Assembly: GCF_005981925.1 (NCBI RefSeq)
Contig: NZ_VBVX01000003.1
Location: forward strand, 1-64,000
DNA from: Streptomyces albidochromogenes
GTDB lineage: Bacteria > Actinomycetota > Actinomycetes > Streptomycetales > Streptomycetaceae
Length of the DNA stretch: 64,000 nt
Reading direction: 5' to 3'
In this document: in pieces, positions 19,464 through 27,273 of the stretch
How positions within the stretch are numbered: the stretch's first letter is position 1
Layout: each line of letters opens with the position of its first letter
The notes under the pieces: model-generated
What the model was told of the DNA's origin: nothing
What the model saw: only the letters and a program-made list of their open reading frames with translations
Databases searched by the model: none
Made by a program: the position numbers and the translations under genes

Positions 19464-20480
19464 TCACTGGAGCGCGCGGACGGCCGCAGTGAAGAGGGAC
19501 GGCATCCTCGCGGCCGCCGGTACGACCAGACGGGCGACGGCCGCGTGGCCGCTCATCCGCACGAGCCCCTCGGTCAGCAGGCGGTGGCGCAGGGACAGCT
19601 GCCGCCAGCACCGCTCGTACGCCTGCGGGCTGCCCGCCCGCAGGCACCGCACGGCGGCCTCGGCCGACGCCAGCGCGAGGGCGACGCCCTCGCCGGTCAG
19701 CGCGTCGGTGTAGCCCGCCGCGTCGCCGACGAGCAGGACCCGGCCCGCGGTACGGCGACGGGCCCGCTGCCGCAGCGGACCCGCCCCCCGCACGGAGCCG
19801 TCCGGGGGCCTCCCGTCCAGGAGTGGGCTCAGCTGCGGGAAGTGGCGCAGGTGCGCGTCGAAACCACGCTTCGCCGTGCTCAGGACGGCCACCCCGACCA
19901 GGCCGTCGCCGACCGGCGTCACGTACGCCTCGCCGCAGCCGGACCAGTGCACCTCGACGAAGTCCGTCCACGGCTCCATCCGGTAGTGGCGGCGCAGCCC
20001 GAAGCGCCGGGGCCGGCCGCTGGGCATGTCCAGGCCGAGCGTGTGGCGCAGCGGCGAGTGCAGGCCGTCCGCCGCCGCCAGCCAGCGCGCCCGCAGGCCG
20101 CCCGCCGTGACCGCGTCCGCGCTCTGGCTCACCCGCGTGATCCGGCCGGGGACCACCTCGACGCCGGCTTCGGCGGCCCGCCGCGCCAGCGCGGCGTGCA
20201 GCTCCGTACGGCGGACCCCGAGGCCCGGCGCTCCGGCGAAGGACGCCTGCGCGTGGTGGCGCCCGTCGACGTAACGGATACCGCGCAGCGTCCGCCCGCC
20301 CACCCGTACGCCCAGCGCCTCCAGTGCCAGCACGCCGCCGGGCATGATGCCCTCGCCGCACGCCTTGTCCACGGGCGCGGCACGCGGTTCGACGACGACC
20401 ACCTCCATGCCGGCCCGCGCGGCGTGGATGGCGGTGGCCAGCCCCGCCGGCCCGCCGCCCGCCACGAGCAGGTCGATCAC
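19464..20480 (-). CDS. FAD-dependent oxidoreductase (SrsC-like flavoprotein hydroxylase)
   Basis: A 338-aa group A flavoprotein of the geranylgeranyl-reductase/aromatic hydroxylase type. It starts at GTG 20480, overlapping the upstream stop in GTGA. The FAD Rossmann motif DLLVAGGGPAGLATAIHAARAG is at the N-terminus, followed by CGEGIMPGGVLAL, a DG motif near AADGLHSPLR, and the GD motif RVLLVGDAAGYTDALTGEG. It is the last gene of the PKS operon. In the S. griseus srsABC phenolic-lipid pathway a flavoprotein hydroxylates the alkylresorcinol ring toward a quinone. The same role is inferred here from gene order. Confidence 0.85.
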   Translation of the reverse strand: MIDLLVAGGGPAGLATAIHAARAGMEVVVVEPRAAPVDKACGEGIMPGGVLALEALGVRVGGRTLRGIRYVDGRHHAQASFAGAPGLGVRRTELHAALARRAAEAGVEVVPGRITRVSQSADAVTAGGLRARWLAAADGLHSPLRHTLGLDMPSGRPRRFGLRRHYRMEPWTDFVEVHWSGCGEAYVTPVGDGLVGVAVLSTAKRGFDAHLRHFPQLSPLLDGRPPDGSVRGAGPLRQRARRRTAGRVLLVGDAAGYTDALTGEGVALALASAEAAVRCLRAGSPQAYERCWRQLSLRHRLLTEGLVRMSGHAAVARLVVPAAARMPSLFTAAVRALQ

Positions 20481-21022
20481 AGGCCGGCACCGGCCCGGCT
20501 GCCGGCCGCGCGCCCCGGGGCGAGCCCGAGGGCCGTGTTCTCGCAGCGGATCCGCACGGTCAGCAGCGCCGCGTTGAGCGCGGTGAAGAGCGCCGCCGTC
20601 ACCCACGCCCCGTGCACGAGCGGCAGGGCCAGGCCCTCGGCGACCACCGCCACGTAGTTCGGGTGGCTCATCCAGCGGTACGGGCCGCCCGCCACCAGCG
20701 GCAGACCGGGCACGACCAGCACCCGGGTGTTCCAGCGGCGCCCCAGCGTACGGATGCACCACCACCGCAGCGCCTGCGCGGCCACCACGACGGCGGTCAT
20801 GCTCCAGCCCACCACGGGGTCGAACGGCCGCCCGCCGAAACGCACCTCGGCCAGAGCGCCGACGAGCAGCCCGGTGTGCAGGACGACCATGGCCGGGTAG
20901 TGGCCGCGTCCCGCCTCGACGGCGTCCCGCGCCAGGCTCCAGCGGGCGTTGCGGCGGGCCACGACGAGTTCGGCGACGCGTTCCGCGCCGACCGCCAGGA
21001 CGAGCGCGGTGTAACCGAGCAT
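20477..21022 (-). CDS. Isoprenylcysteine carboxyl methyltransferase-family protein (SrsB-like)
   Basis: A 181-aa integral membrane methyltransferase with about four to five hydrophobic helices. The ICMT-family SAM site is visible in LVAGGPYRWMSHPNYVAVVAEGLALPL near the C-terminus (the RHPxY-type motif, here SHPNY). It starts 13 bases past the type III PKS stop and overlaps the flavoprotein start by four bases, so the three are one operon. The S. griseus counterpart O-methylates alkylresorcinols, so a phenol or quinol methyltransferase at the membrane is the likely role. Confidence 0.85.
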   Translation of the reverse strand: MLGYTALVLAVGAERVAELVVARRNARWSLARDAVEAGRGHYPAMVVLHTGLLVGALAEVRFGGRPFDPVVGWSMTAVVVAAQALRWWCIRTLGRRWNTRVLVVPGLPLVAGGPYRWMSHPNYVAVVAEGLALPLVHGAWVTAALFTALNAALLTVRIRCENTALGLAPGRAAGSRAGAGL

Positions 21023-21035
21023 GCGTGTCCTCCTT

Positions 21036-22094
21036 CTACCAGCGCAGCAGGACGAGTTCGGAGCAGAATCCCGGCCCCATGGCGAGCATCAGACCGGCGG
21101 TGCCGGCGGGCGGGCGGCGTTCGGCCAGCGTGTCGCGCAGGACGTGCAGCACCGAGGCCGAGGACAGGTTGCCCACCGCCGCCAGGGACCGCCAGGTGAC
21201 GTCGAGCGCCCCGGCGGGCAGTTCGAGGGTTTCCTCGACCGCCTCCAGCACCTTCGGGCCGCCGGGGTGACACACCCAGGCCGTGATGTCCTCGCGGCGC
21301 AGACCGTGACCGGCGAGAAACCCGTCGACGTCCGCGGCCAGGTTCTTGCGTACGACGTCCGGGACGCTCGCGTCCAGCACGACGCGGAAGCCCGAGCCGG
21401 TGATGTCCCACCCCATCACATGCTCGCTGTCCGGATAGAGATGACCGCGCGAGTCGACGACGGTGGGCCCGGCCCCGGACCCGGCCCGGCGGGCTCCGCA
21501 CGCGACCACCGCCGCCGCCCCGTCCCCGAACAGCGCGCCGGCGACGAGGTTCGCGGGTGAGGCGTCACCGCGCTGGAAGGTGAGCGAGCACAGTTCCACC
21601 GACAGCAGGACCGCCACGCCGTCGGGACGCCCCAGCAGGCAGTCGTGCAGGCGCGCGACGCCGGCGGCCCCCGCGACGCAGCCCAGACCGAAGACGGGCA
21701 GGCGCTTGACGTCCGGCCGCAGCCCCAGGGGTCCCACCAGGCGCGCCTCGATCGAGGGCGTGGCGATGCCGGTCACCGACGTGAACATCAGCAGGTCGAC
21801 GTCGCGCGGCGAGAGCCCGGCCGCGTCGAGCGCCGAGCCGACGGCCTCGGCGCCGAGAGCCACCGCGCCCTCGATGAAGGCGTCGTTGACCGCGCCGAAG
21901 TCGTGGAGCCGCGCGTACGCGCCGAGGGGGAGGGCGGTGTGCCGGGTGCTCACCTTCGCGCTGTCGTGGAGGCGGTCGAGAACGCGGCGGTCGGCGCCCT
22001 CGGGCAGGCTCACCCGGGCGATCATGTCCGTGATCTCTCGTTGGGCGTGCCGGTGGGGAGCGAGCACACCGTGAACAGCTGCGATCCGGGTCAT
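21036..22094 (-). CDS. Type III polyketide synthase (alkylresorcinol/SrsA-like)
   Basis: A 352-aa chalcone-synthase-superfamily enzyme that extends an acyl starter with malonyl-type units. The triad is complete: Cys139 in PVFGLGCVAGAAG, His276 in WVCHPGGPKVLEA, and Asn309 in AAVGNLSSASV. ATG 22094 is chosen at the start of conserved sequence; the open frame continues upstream without meaning. Downstream are methyltransferase and flavoprotein genes in srsABC order, and a UbiA prenyltransferase is divergent. That arrangement points to alkylresorcinol or alkylquinone phenolic lipids rather than germicidin or tetrahydroxynaphthalene. Product length and methyl branching cannot be predicted. Confidence 0.92.
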   Translation of the reverse strand: MTRIAAVHGVLAPHRHAQREITDMIARVSLPEGADRRVLDRLHDSAKVSTRHTALPLGAYARLHDFGAVNDAFIEGAVALGAEAVGSALDAAGLSPRDVDLLMFTSVTGIATPSIEARLVGPLGLRPDVKRLPVFGLGCVAGAAGVARLHDCLLGRPDGVAVLLSVELCSLTFQRGDASPANLVAGALFGDGAAAVVACGARRAGSGAGPTVVDSRGHLYPDSEHVMGWDITGSGFRVVLDASVPDVVRKNLAADVDGFLAGHGLRREDITAWVCHPGGPKVLEAVEETLELPAGALDVTWRSLAAVGNLSSASVLHVLRDTLAERRPPAGTAGLMLAMGPGFCSELVLLRW

Positions 22095-22193
22095 GTGCGG
22101 TCCGAGGCCGGGGGCGGGAGACCTTGCAATGAGTAGCCCCGGCGCGCCGTCGCCACACGCCATGTCGCTCGTCCGGCGGCCTAGCATGACCGC

Positions 22194-23096
22194 GTGGACG
22201 TGGACGCCGACGTGAACCCGCGGGCAGCTCCCGCCGCCGGCCCGCCCCCGCCCGCCGTCGCCGCGAGGCGCCGGCTCCCGGCGGTTGCCGGGCTGCTGAC
22301 GGCGTGCCACCCGGGCGCGACACTCGCCGTCGTCGCCCTGGTGACCGCGATGGCGGCCGCCGGCGGGCAGGACACGGCCGGATGCGCGCGGGTGGCCGGC
22401 GCGGTGCTGGCGGGGCAGCTGTCCGTCGGCTGGAGCAACGACGCCGTCGACGCCGCGCGCGACGCCGCCACCGGGCGGCGCGGCAAACCCGTCGTCGCCG
22501 GCGCGGTCGGCGTCGGCGCCGTACGCCTGGCCGCCGTCACCGCCCTGGCCCTGTGCGTTCCGCTGTCCCTGGCGTGCGGGCTCCTCGCCGGTACGGTCCA
22601 CCTCGCCGGAGTGGCTGCGGGCTGGGCGTACAACCTCCGGCTCAAGGCGACCGCGATGACCTGGCTGCCGTACGCGGCGGGGTTCGCGGCGTTGCCCGCC
22701 TTCGTGTCGCTCGGGCTGCCGGGGCGGGCCTGGCCGCCGTGGTGGATCGTCGTCGCCGCGGCGCTGCTCGGGGTCGGCGCCCACCTGGCCGACGTGCTTC
22801 CCGACATCGGCGACGATCTGGCCACCGGGGTACGCGGCTGGCCCCAGCGGCTGGGGCCAGCCCGGGCGCGGTTGCTGCTGCCGGTCCCCCTGGTGGCGGC
22901 CACCGCGCTGCTGGTGTTCGCAGGGCCCGGTGCGGTGGGCGCCGCCGGGGCCGCCGCGTCGGTGGTCGCCACGGCACTGGCGGCGGGAGGCGCGCTGCTG
23001 GGCCGGCGCCGGCCCGGGCTGCCGTTCCTCGCGGCGGTCCTCGTCGCGGCGGTCGACGTGGCCCTGCTGCTGGGCCGGGGGGCGGCCCTCGCCTGA
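22194..23096 (+). CDS. UbiA-family prenyltransferase
   Basis: A 300-aa polytopic membrane protein with about eight to nine hydrophobic helices. The first Asp-rich motif is GWSNDAVDAARDAATGRRGKP (NDxxDxxxD type), and the second is VLPDIGDDLATG. The start is GTG 22194. A TAGCAT hexamer at 22182-22187 ends six bases upstream, suggesting a leaderless transcript. It is divergent from the type III PKS with only 99 bases between, so shared control is plausible. It could prenylate the resorcinol or quinone product, but a menaquinone-type or other lipid acceptor is equally possible. Confidence 0.85.
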   Translation: MDVDADVNPRAAPAAGPPPPAVAARRRLPAVAGLLTACHPGATLAVVALVTAMAAAGGQDTAGCARVAGAVLAGQLSVGWSNDAVDAARDAATGRRGKPVVAGAVGVGAVRLAAVTALALCVPLSLACGLLAGTVHLAGVAAGWAYNLRLKATAMTWLPYAAGFAALPAFVSLGLPGRAWPPWWIVVAAALLGVGAHLADVLPDIGDDLATGVRGWPQRLGPARARLLLPVPLVAATALLVFAGPGAVGAAGAAASVVATALAAGGALLGRRRPGLPFLAAVLVAAVDVALLLGRGAALA

Positions 23097-23137
23097 CCCG
23101 GCGGCGCGGGGCGGCCCTCGCCTGACCCGGCGGCGCG
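23080..23137 (+). repeat. Perfect 29-bp tandem duplication spanning the UbiA stop codon
   Basis: Two identical 29-bp units (23080-23108 and 23109-23137), each containing CGGCCCTCGCCTGACCC. The first unit includes the TGA of the prenyltransferase gene, so the second carries a silent copy of its last codons. It looks like a recent slippage duplication. Confidence 0.85.
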
Positions 23138-23241
23138 TGCGGCCATCCGGGCGACCGGGGGCGGCGTCGGCGCAGCGACACGGGCCCCGAGGGCCGGCGG
23201 GCGGAGATCCTGAGGCACTCCCTCCGAGGAAAGGTTCAGCG

Positions 23242-23517
23242 ATGCTGGAGCGCAGCCGACGCAAGAAGCACACGGAGATCACCTTCGTCATCCCGGCGGG
23301 CCGGGCCTGCGGGCAGGTCAGCGTGGTCGGGGACTTCAACGACTGGCAGCCGGGCGCCCACCCCTTCACCGAACGCGAGGACGGCACCCGTGCCGTCACC
23401 GTCAGCCTCCCCAAGGAGCAGCGGTACGGCTTCCGCTATCTCGCGCACGGCGACTACTGGTTCAACGACGGCCAGGCCGACGGGCAGGACGGGCACAACA
23501 GCGTCGTCCACACCTGA
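23242..23517 (+). CDS. Isoamylase N-terminal/CBM48-like small protein
   Basis: A 91-aa protein with GAGGAAAGG upstream of ATG 23242. It matches the early-set (E-set) glycogen-binding fold seen at the N-terminus of branching and debranching enzymes and in AMPK beta subunits: VSVVGDFNDWQPGAHPF, then QRYGFRYLAHGDYWFNDGQADG. It stands alone with no catalytic domain. Likely a cytoplasmic glycogen or oligosaccharide binding protein, or a regulatory subunit for a glucan enzyme encoded elsewhere. Confidence 0.8.
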   Translation: MLERSRRKKHTEITFVIPAGRACGQVSVVGDFNDWQPGAHPFTEREDGTRAVTVSLPKEQRYGFRYLAHGDYWFNDGQADGQDGHNSVVHT

Positions 23518-23829
23518 GGGGGCGGTGCACCGCGCGCCCGGCAGCGAGCACCGCGCACCGGGCCGGTCACCGCTGGTGAGCGGCGCCGCGGCGGCCGAAG
23601 ACCGCCTGGTCGAGCGGGCCGTCCGGGTACACAATGCCTAGTACCGGGACCGATCGGGCGGCCGTGGGCTGCCCCGAGGAGAAAGAAGTGCGGTCATGAG
23701 TGCTCAGCACCGTACGACGTCGCTCGCCTGGGCCCGTGTGCGACAGGGGGCGATGCCGGCCGCCGAGACGGCCCGCCGTGTCTCCGTCCGCCGTCCGCGC
23801 ACCGGCGCGGCGCGCTGACCGGGGCCGGC
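23518..23829 (+). other. 312-bp gap; GGGTAC promoter-like hexamer, no firm gene
   Basis: The stretch between the CBM48-like gene and the second YbdK gene. A GGGTAC hexamer at 23625-23630 resembles a SigB-type -10, but I find no well-spaced -35. A GAGGAG site near 23676 precedes a possible 40-codon Arg-rich ORF (23696-23818) that I do not call. Nothing else is recognisable. Confidence 0.4.
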
Positions 23830-24924
23830 GTGATCACTGTGGGGGTCGAGGAGGAGTACCTCCTTCTCGACCCGGACTCGGGCCTGCCGATGCCGCTGGC
23901 CGAGGAGGTGCGCGGGTGCTCCGGCCTGGAGCCGGTCGTGGACCGCCGCGAGGTGCAGGCGGAGCTGCTCCAGGCGCAGGTGGAGGTCGCGACTCCGGTG
24001 TGCACCGACCTGGAGGAGGTCGGCGGTCATCTGCTGCGCCTGCGTCACGCGGTCGGCGCCGCGGCCGAGGAGTTCGGCTGCCGGCTCGCCGCGTGCGCCA
24101 CGGCGCCGTTCCGGGAGGTGGCGCCGGTGCCGGTGACCCGGTCCCCGCGGTATCTGGCCATACAGACCCAGGCTCCGCAGCTGGTCGCCGAGCAGCTGGT
24201 CAACGGCATGCACGTGCACGCGGCCGTGTCCGACCCGGCGATGGGCGTCGCCGTACTGAACCGGATCAGGGTGTGGCTGCCCGTCCTGGTGGCCATGTCG
24301 GCGAACTCACCGGTGTGGGACGGCCACGACACCGGGTTCTCCAGCTGGCGCACCGTGATCTTCGGGCGCTGGCCGGTCAGCGGCCCCCCGCCGCACTTCG
24401 ACGGCCTGGCCGACCACGAGCAGCGGGTCCGCGGACTGCTGACGTCGGGGATCATCACCGACCCCGGGCAGATCTACTGGCAGGCCCGGCTGTCCGACAA
24501 GTACCCCACCATCGAGGTGCGGTGCATGGACGTGCAGTTGAAGGCCGACGAAGCGGTCATGTTCGCGGGGATCGTGCGCGCGCTGGTCGCGACCGCCATC
24601 AGCGACGAGAAGGCCGGTGTCCCGTTGACCGCGTGCGCTCCGGAGCTGCTGCACGGCGCGAACTGGTACGCCGCGCGGGACGGCATCAGCGGTTCGCTGG
24701 TGGCCCCCGACGGCAGGCTGCGCAGCGCGGGCGACGTGATCGCTCAGCTGATGGACCACATCGCACCCGCCCTGGAGGAATCGGGCGACGCACGGGAGGT
24801 CGGCTCCCTGGTCCACCGGCTCCTGCAGCAGGGCACCTCGGCGGACCTCCAGCGCCGGACGCTGGCCGAGGGCGGCATACGGGCGCTGACCGACCTGGTC
24901 ACCATGCAGGGCTCGCCTCAGTAA
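23830..24924 (+). CDS. YbdK-family carboxylate-amine ligase, copy 2
   Basis: A 364-aa GCS2/YbdK protein starting at GTG 23830. Conserved sequence begins at once ([19 protein letters not shown]). Family motifs are present: [39 protein letters not shown], and [19 protein letters not shown]. It differs strongly from copy 1 (16975-18066): where copy 1 has CGCHVHVS this one has NGMHVHAA. The two are therefore diverged paralogues rather than a recent duplication. Like copy 1 it should join a glutamate-type carboxylate to an amine with ATP, but the product is unknown. Confidence 0.88.
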   Translation: MITVGVEEEYLLLDPDSGLPMPLAEEVRGCSGLEPVVDRREVQAELLQAQVEVATPVCTDLEEVGGHLLRLRHAVGAAAEEFGCRLAACATAPFREVAPVPVTRSPRYLAIQTQAPQLVAEQLVNGMHVHAAVSDPAMGVAVLNRIRVWLPVLVAMSANSPVWDGHDTGFSSWRTVIFGRWPVSGPPPHFDGLADHEQRVRGLLTSGIITDPGQIYWQARLSDKYPTIEVRCMDVQLKADEAVMFAGIVRALVATAISDEKAGVPLTACAPELLHGANWYAARDGISGSLVAPDGRLRSAGDVIAQLMDHIAPALEESGDAREVGSLVHRLLQQGTSADLQRRTLAEGGIRALTDLVTMQGSPQ

Positions 24925-25032
24925 TCCGGGCCTCCTCATGTCCTGGTGCGCGAGGGCGGCCCGTGGCGCCCGGAACCGCCGGGACCGGTCTGGGCCGTTC
25001 GCTCCCTCACCACATATCTGTCGTGGCGATGG

Positions 25033-25061
25033 TAGACATCCGCGACCACGGTGATTAGAGT
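25033..25061 (+). promoter_or_regulatory. Vegetative-type promoter TAGACA-N17-TAGAGT
   Basis: TAGACA (25033-25038) and TAGAGT (25056-25061) are separated by exactly 17 bases, close to the HrdB consensus. A transcript would start near 25068 and run into about 300 bases with no convincing ORF. Confidence 0.6.
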
Positions 25062-25067
25062 TTCTGA

Positions 25068-25380
25068 CGTAACCAACGAAGTCAGCACAGCGCGGCACAG
25101 ACGACCGGCGCGTGCGGCCGACACGGCGCCGCACACCGAGTGAGACCGTTGGAATGGATCGGAAAGGGAGGAGCAGACGCCATCAGGAGCACCTGAGTCA
25201 TCAGTGGTCGACCCAGGTACCGCAGACCCCGGATTGGAAGGTGGTCCCGGGTCAGGCATCCGAAATCCCCGCACTTCCGGCCTTCCCGGCGGACGTGCGG
25301 AACAACGAGAGTCGGCGCCCAGCGCCGATAGATGGTGTTGAACCCCTAAGGCCCCGGTGCCGGACGCACCGGGGTCCCTC
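25068..25380 (+). ncRNA. Candidate small RNA, about 310 nt
   Basis: The region runs from the predicted start (about 25068) to a terminator hairpin at 25352-25374. No codon-biased ORF fills it: third-position G+C is not raised in any frame, and the one reading that stays open (from 25112) is unlike any protein I know. Base composition is less GC-rich than its neighbours, with stretches such as GGATTGGAAGGTGG. It has local dyads such as GACCC near 25225 with GGGTC near 25252. It could instead be a long leader of the TetR gene with an attenuator. I cannot match it to a known RNA family by eye. Confidence 0.4.
25352..25374 (+). terminator. Hairpin ending the candidate small RNA
   Basis: CCCCGGTGC (25352-25360) pairs perfectly with GCACCGGGG (25366-25374) around CGGAC, followed by TCCCTCTCT. 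It lies about 107 bases before the TetR start. Confidence 0.65.
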
Positions 25381-25426
25381 TCTGTCCCGGGCTCTTTCCG
25401 GCGGCCGTCCGCCGGGTGTCTCGCCT

Positions 25427-25468
25427 GCAGTACTCTGCGTGCAGTGCTGTGGGTGTAGTACTGCGGAT
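25427..25468 (+). promoter_or_regulatory. Three 14-bp phased repeats upstream of TetR gene (candidate operator)
   Basis: GCAGTACT at 25427, GCAGTGCT at 25441 and GTAGTACT at 25455 begin exactly 14 bases apart. The outer GCAGTACT (25427-25434) and AGTACTGC (25457-25464) also form an inverted pair. The block ends about 12 bases before the TetR GTG, overlapping where the ribosome binding site and promoter should be, so autoregulation is likely. Confidence 0.5.
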
Positions 25469-25480
25469 GGAGTGGTCTCA

Positions 25481-26056
25481 GTGGTGCGCAGGAACGACGA
25501 GCGACGGGCCGCCCTGGTGGACGCCGCGATCGAGGTGCTGGCCAGGGAGGGCGCCCGGGGGCTGACCTTCCGGGCCGTCGACGCCGAGGCCGGCGTGCCC
25601 GCGGGCACCGCCTCCAACTACTTCGCCAACCGCGACGCCCTGCTCACCCAGGCCGGAGCCCGGGTCTACGAACGGCTCCAGCCCGACGAGGAGACGATCG
25701 CCAGGCAGCGGGCGGGCGCATCCGACCGTGCCACGTACGTCGAGCTGATGCGCGAGCTGGTCGGGCGGGTCAGCGGCTTTCGCACCGGATACCTCGCCCT
25801 GCTCGAACTGCGCCTCGAAGCCACCCGGCGCCCCGGCCTGAGCGCGGTGCTGACCGAACGCGTCCGCGCCGACATCGAGGCCAACGTGGCCTACCACGAG
25901 GAGTCGGGACTGCCCGGCGACGTGACCGCCGTCCGGCTGCTGTATCTGGCGTTCAACTGGCTGATCGTCGAACAGCTCACGCTGCCAGGGGTGTTCTCCG
26001 AGGCCGAGCGGGACGCACTCGTCGTCGCCGCCGTCGAACGCGTCGTACAGCCGTGA
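25481..26056 (+). CDS. TetR/AcrR-family transcriptional regulator
   Basis: A 191-aa regulator. GTG 25481 is chosen for its spacing from GGATGGAG; GTG 25484 is as plausible. The N-terminal HTH is clear (RAALVDAAIEVLAREGARGLTFRAVDAEAGVPAGTASNYFANRDALL). The C-terminal part is an all-helical ligand and dimer domain ending IVEQLTLPGVFSEAERDALVVAAVERV. The upstream 14-bp repeats are a candidate operator. Neighbours are a candidate small RNA and a convergent lipoprotein gene, so no obvious target besides itself is present. Confidence 0.88.
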   Translation: MVRRNDERRAALVDAAIEVLAREGARGLTFRAVDAEAGVPAGTASNYFANRDALLTQAGARVYERLQPDEETIARQRAGASDRATYVELMRELVGRVSGFRTGYLALLELRLEATRRPGLSAVLTERVRADIEANVAYHEESGLPGDVTAVRLLYLAFNWLIVEQLTLPGVFSEAERDALVVAAVERVVQP

Positions 26057-26140
26057 CCCTTCGCGCCGCACCGGCGTGAGCGGCGCCCCTGCCGCTGTGA
26101 CCCGGCGCCACCGGCGTGATCGAACGGGCGGCCCGCGCGC

Positions 26141-27076
26141 TCAGCGTGCGACGTACGCGATCCACGTCTGCCCGGAGGCGAACGCCATGCGCTTGCCGTC
26201 GGGCGCCGTGAACACGGTGCCGGAAGCGGCGTCGTCCCTCGACCACCGCGCCTCGTACGCCTTCCCGTCGCGCAGTACGGTCGCCGAGCCCGAGCCCACG
26301 GTCTCCGTGAACGGCGTCCTGTTGCCCGAGCGGTCACCGAAGTCGGACGGGCGTACGGTCACTTCCTGCAGGATCACGGAGGCCGCGGCGAGCCGGCCCC
26401 CGGCGGCGGTCCGCGCGGGAGAGCCGTCCATCGTCACCAGCCACCGCTTCTCGCCGGCCGACCACGTGAAGGTGAAGCTCGCCGCCGGATAGCGCACGGT
26501 CCGCTCTCCCACGGGCGAACCGCCGGCCGGTGCCGGTCCGAAGCTCAGCCCGATGTCCTCGGCGGCGTTCGTACCGGACGCGCGGTACGGGATGTCGCCC
26601 GGCCGCAGATACAGGTTGTGCGGCGCGGGCCGGTCGCCGCCGCGGAAGTACGCGCCCGGGGCCTCGGACGGGGACAGCGCGTCGATCGGCGCCGCCTCGA
26701 TGAGCGGCGTGAGCCTGCTCTGCGCGCCGGAGTAGGCGAGGGTGGGCTTCTTGAACTGCCGCAGCAGTTCCAGATCCGTCTCGCGGGCGCTGCGCACCGG
26801 GCCGACGACGGACGGCACCTGGGAGGAGTACACGGCCAGTATGCGGCTGAGCCCCGCCTCCACCTGCTCCAGGTAGACGAGGTCCGCCTCCTCCAGGCCC
26901 GTCGGCGGCCGGGCGGCCCCGACATTGTCGATCTTCACCGCCAGGACGCGGTCGCCCGGTGGTGACGTCGTGTCCGCCGTACCTCCGCCGCCCCCGCCCC
27001 CGCACGCCGCCGCGAGCAGCAGCGTCAGCGTCGCGAGCGTGGCCGCGGCTGATCTCTTCGCACGGGTCACGGGCAT
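26141..27076 (-). CDS. DUF3048 (YerB-like) lipoprotein
   Basis: A 311-aa exported lipoprotein. ATG 27076 has GGAAGG upstream. The signal peptide ends in a lipobox LLAAACGG, followed by a Gly-rich spacer, so the protein should be anchored outside the membrane. The DUF3048 body starts VLAVKIDNVGAARPPTGLEEADLVYLEQVEAGLSR and includes VVGPVRSARETDLELLRQF, LAYSGAQS and PAPHNLYLRPGDI. The family is widespread in Gram-positives and has no established activity. The gene is divergent from a PP2C phosphatase and convergent with the TetR gene. Confidence 0.88.
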   Translation of the reverse strand: MPVTRAKRSAAATLATLTLLLAAACGGGGGGGTADTTSPPGDRVLAVKIDNVGAARPPTGLEEADLVYLEQVEAGLSRILAVYSSQVPSVVGPVRSARETDLELLRQFKKPTLAYSGAQSRLTPLIEAAPIDALSPSEAPGAYFRGGDRPAPHNLYLRPGDIPYRASGTNAAEDIGLSFGPAPAGGSPVGERTVRYPAASFTFTWSAGEKRWLVTMDGSPARTAAGGRLAAASVILQEVTVRPSDFGDRSGNRTPFTETVGSGSATVLRDGKAYEARWSRDDAASGTVFTAPDGKRMAFASGQTWIAYVAR

Positions 27077-27273
27077 GGCTGCCACCTTCCGGTCGGACCG
27101 GGGAGCGCGCCGGGCGTGCCGCGCGGCGACACAGCTCCCTTGTCCATCATCACGCTGTCCGGGGGGTTGTCGGTTCGCCCGCGCGGCGACGGGTTGGGGC
27201 GGCGCAGGGGATGAAGGCGCATCCTGGGTAGGAGAGGATGGGAGACAACGGCGGCGGGCGGAAGGAGCCCGGG

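Noticed and set aside
21036..23414. 792-codon frame containing the type III PKS at its C-terminal part
   Set aside because: Only the last 352 codons are PKS; the upstream part is the antisense of UbiA and has no ribosome binding site or domain.
23696..23818. Possible 40-codon Arg-rich ORF (MSAQHRTT...)
   Set aside because: Ribosome binding site is about 14 bases away and no homology is recognised; too short to support.
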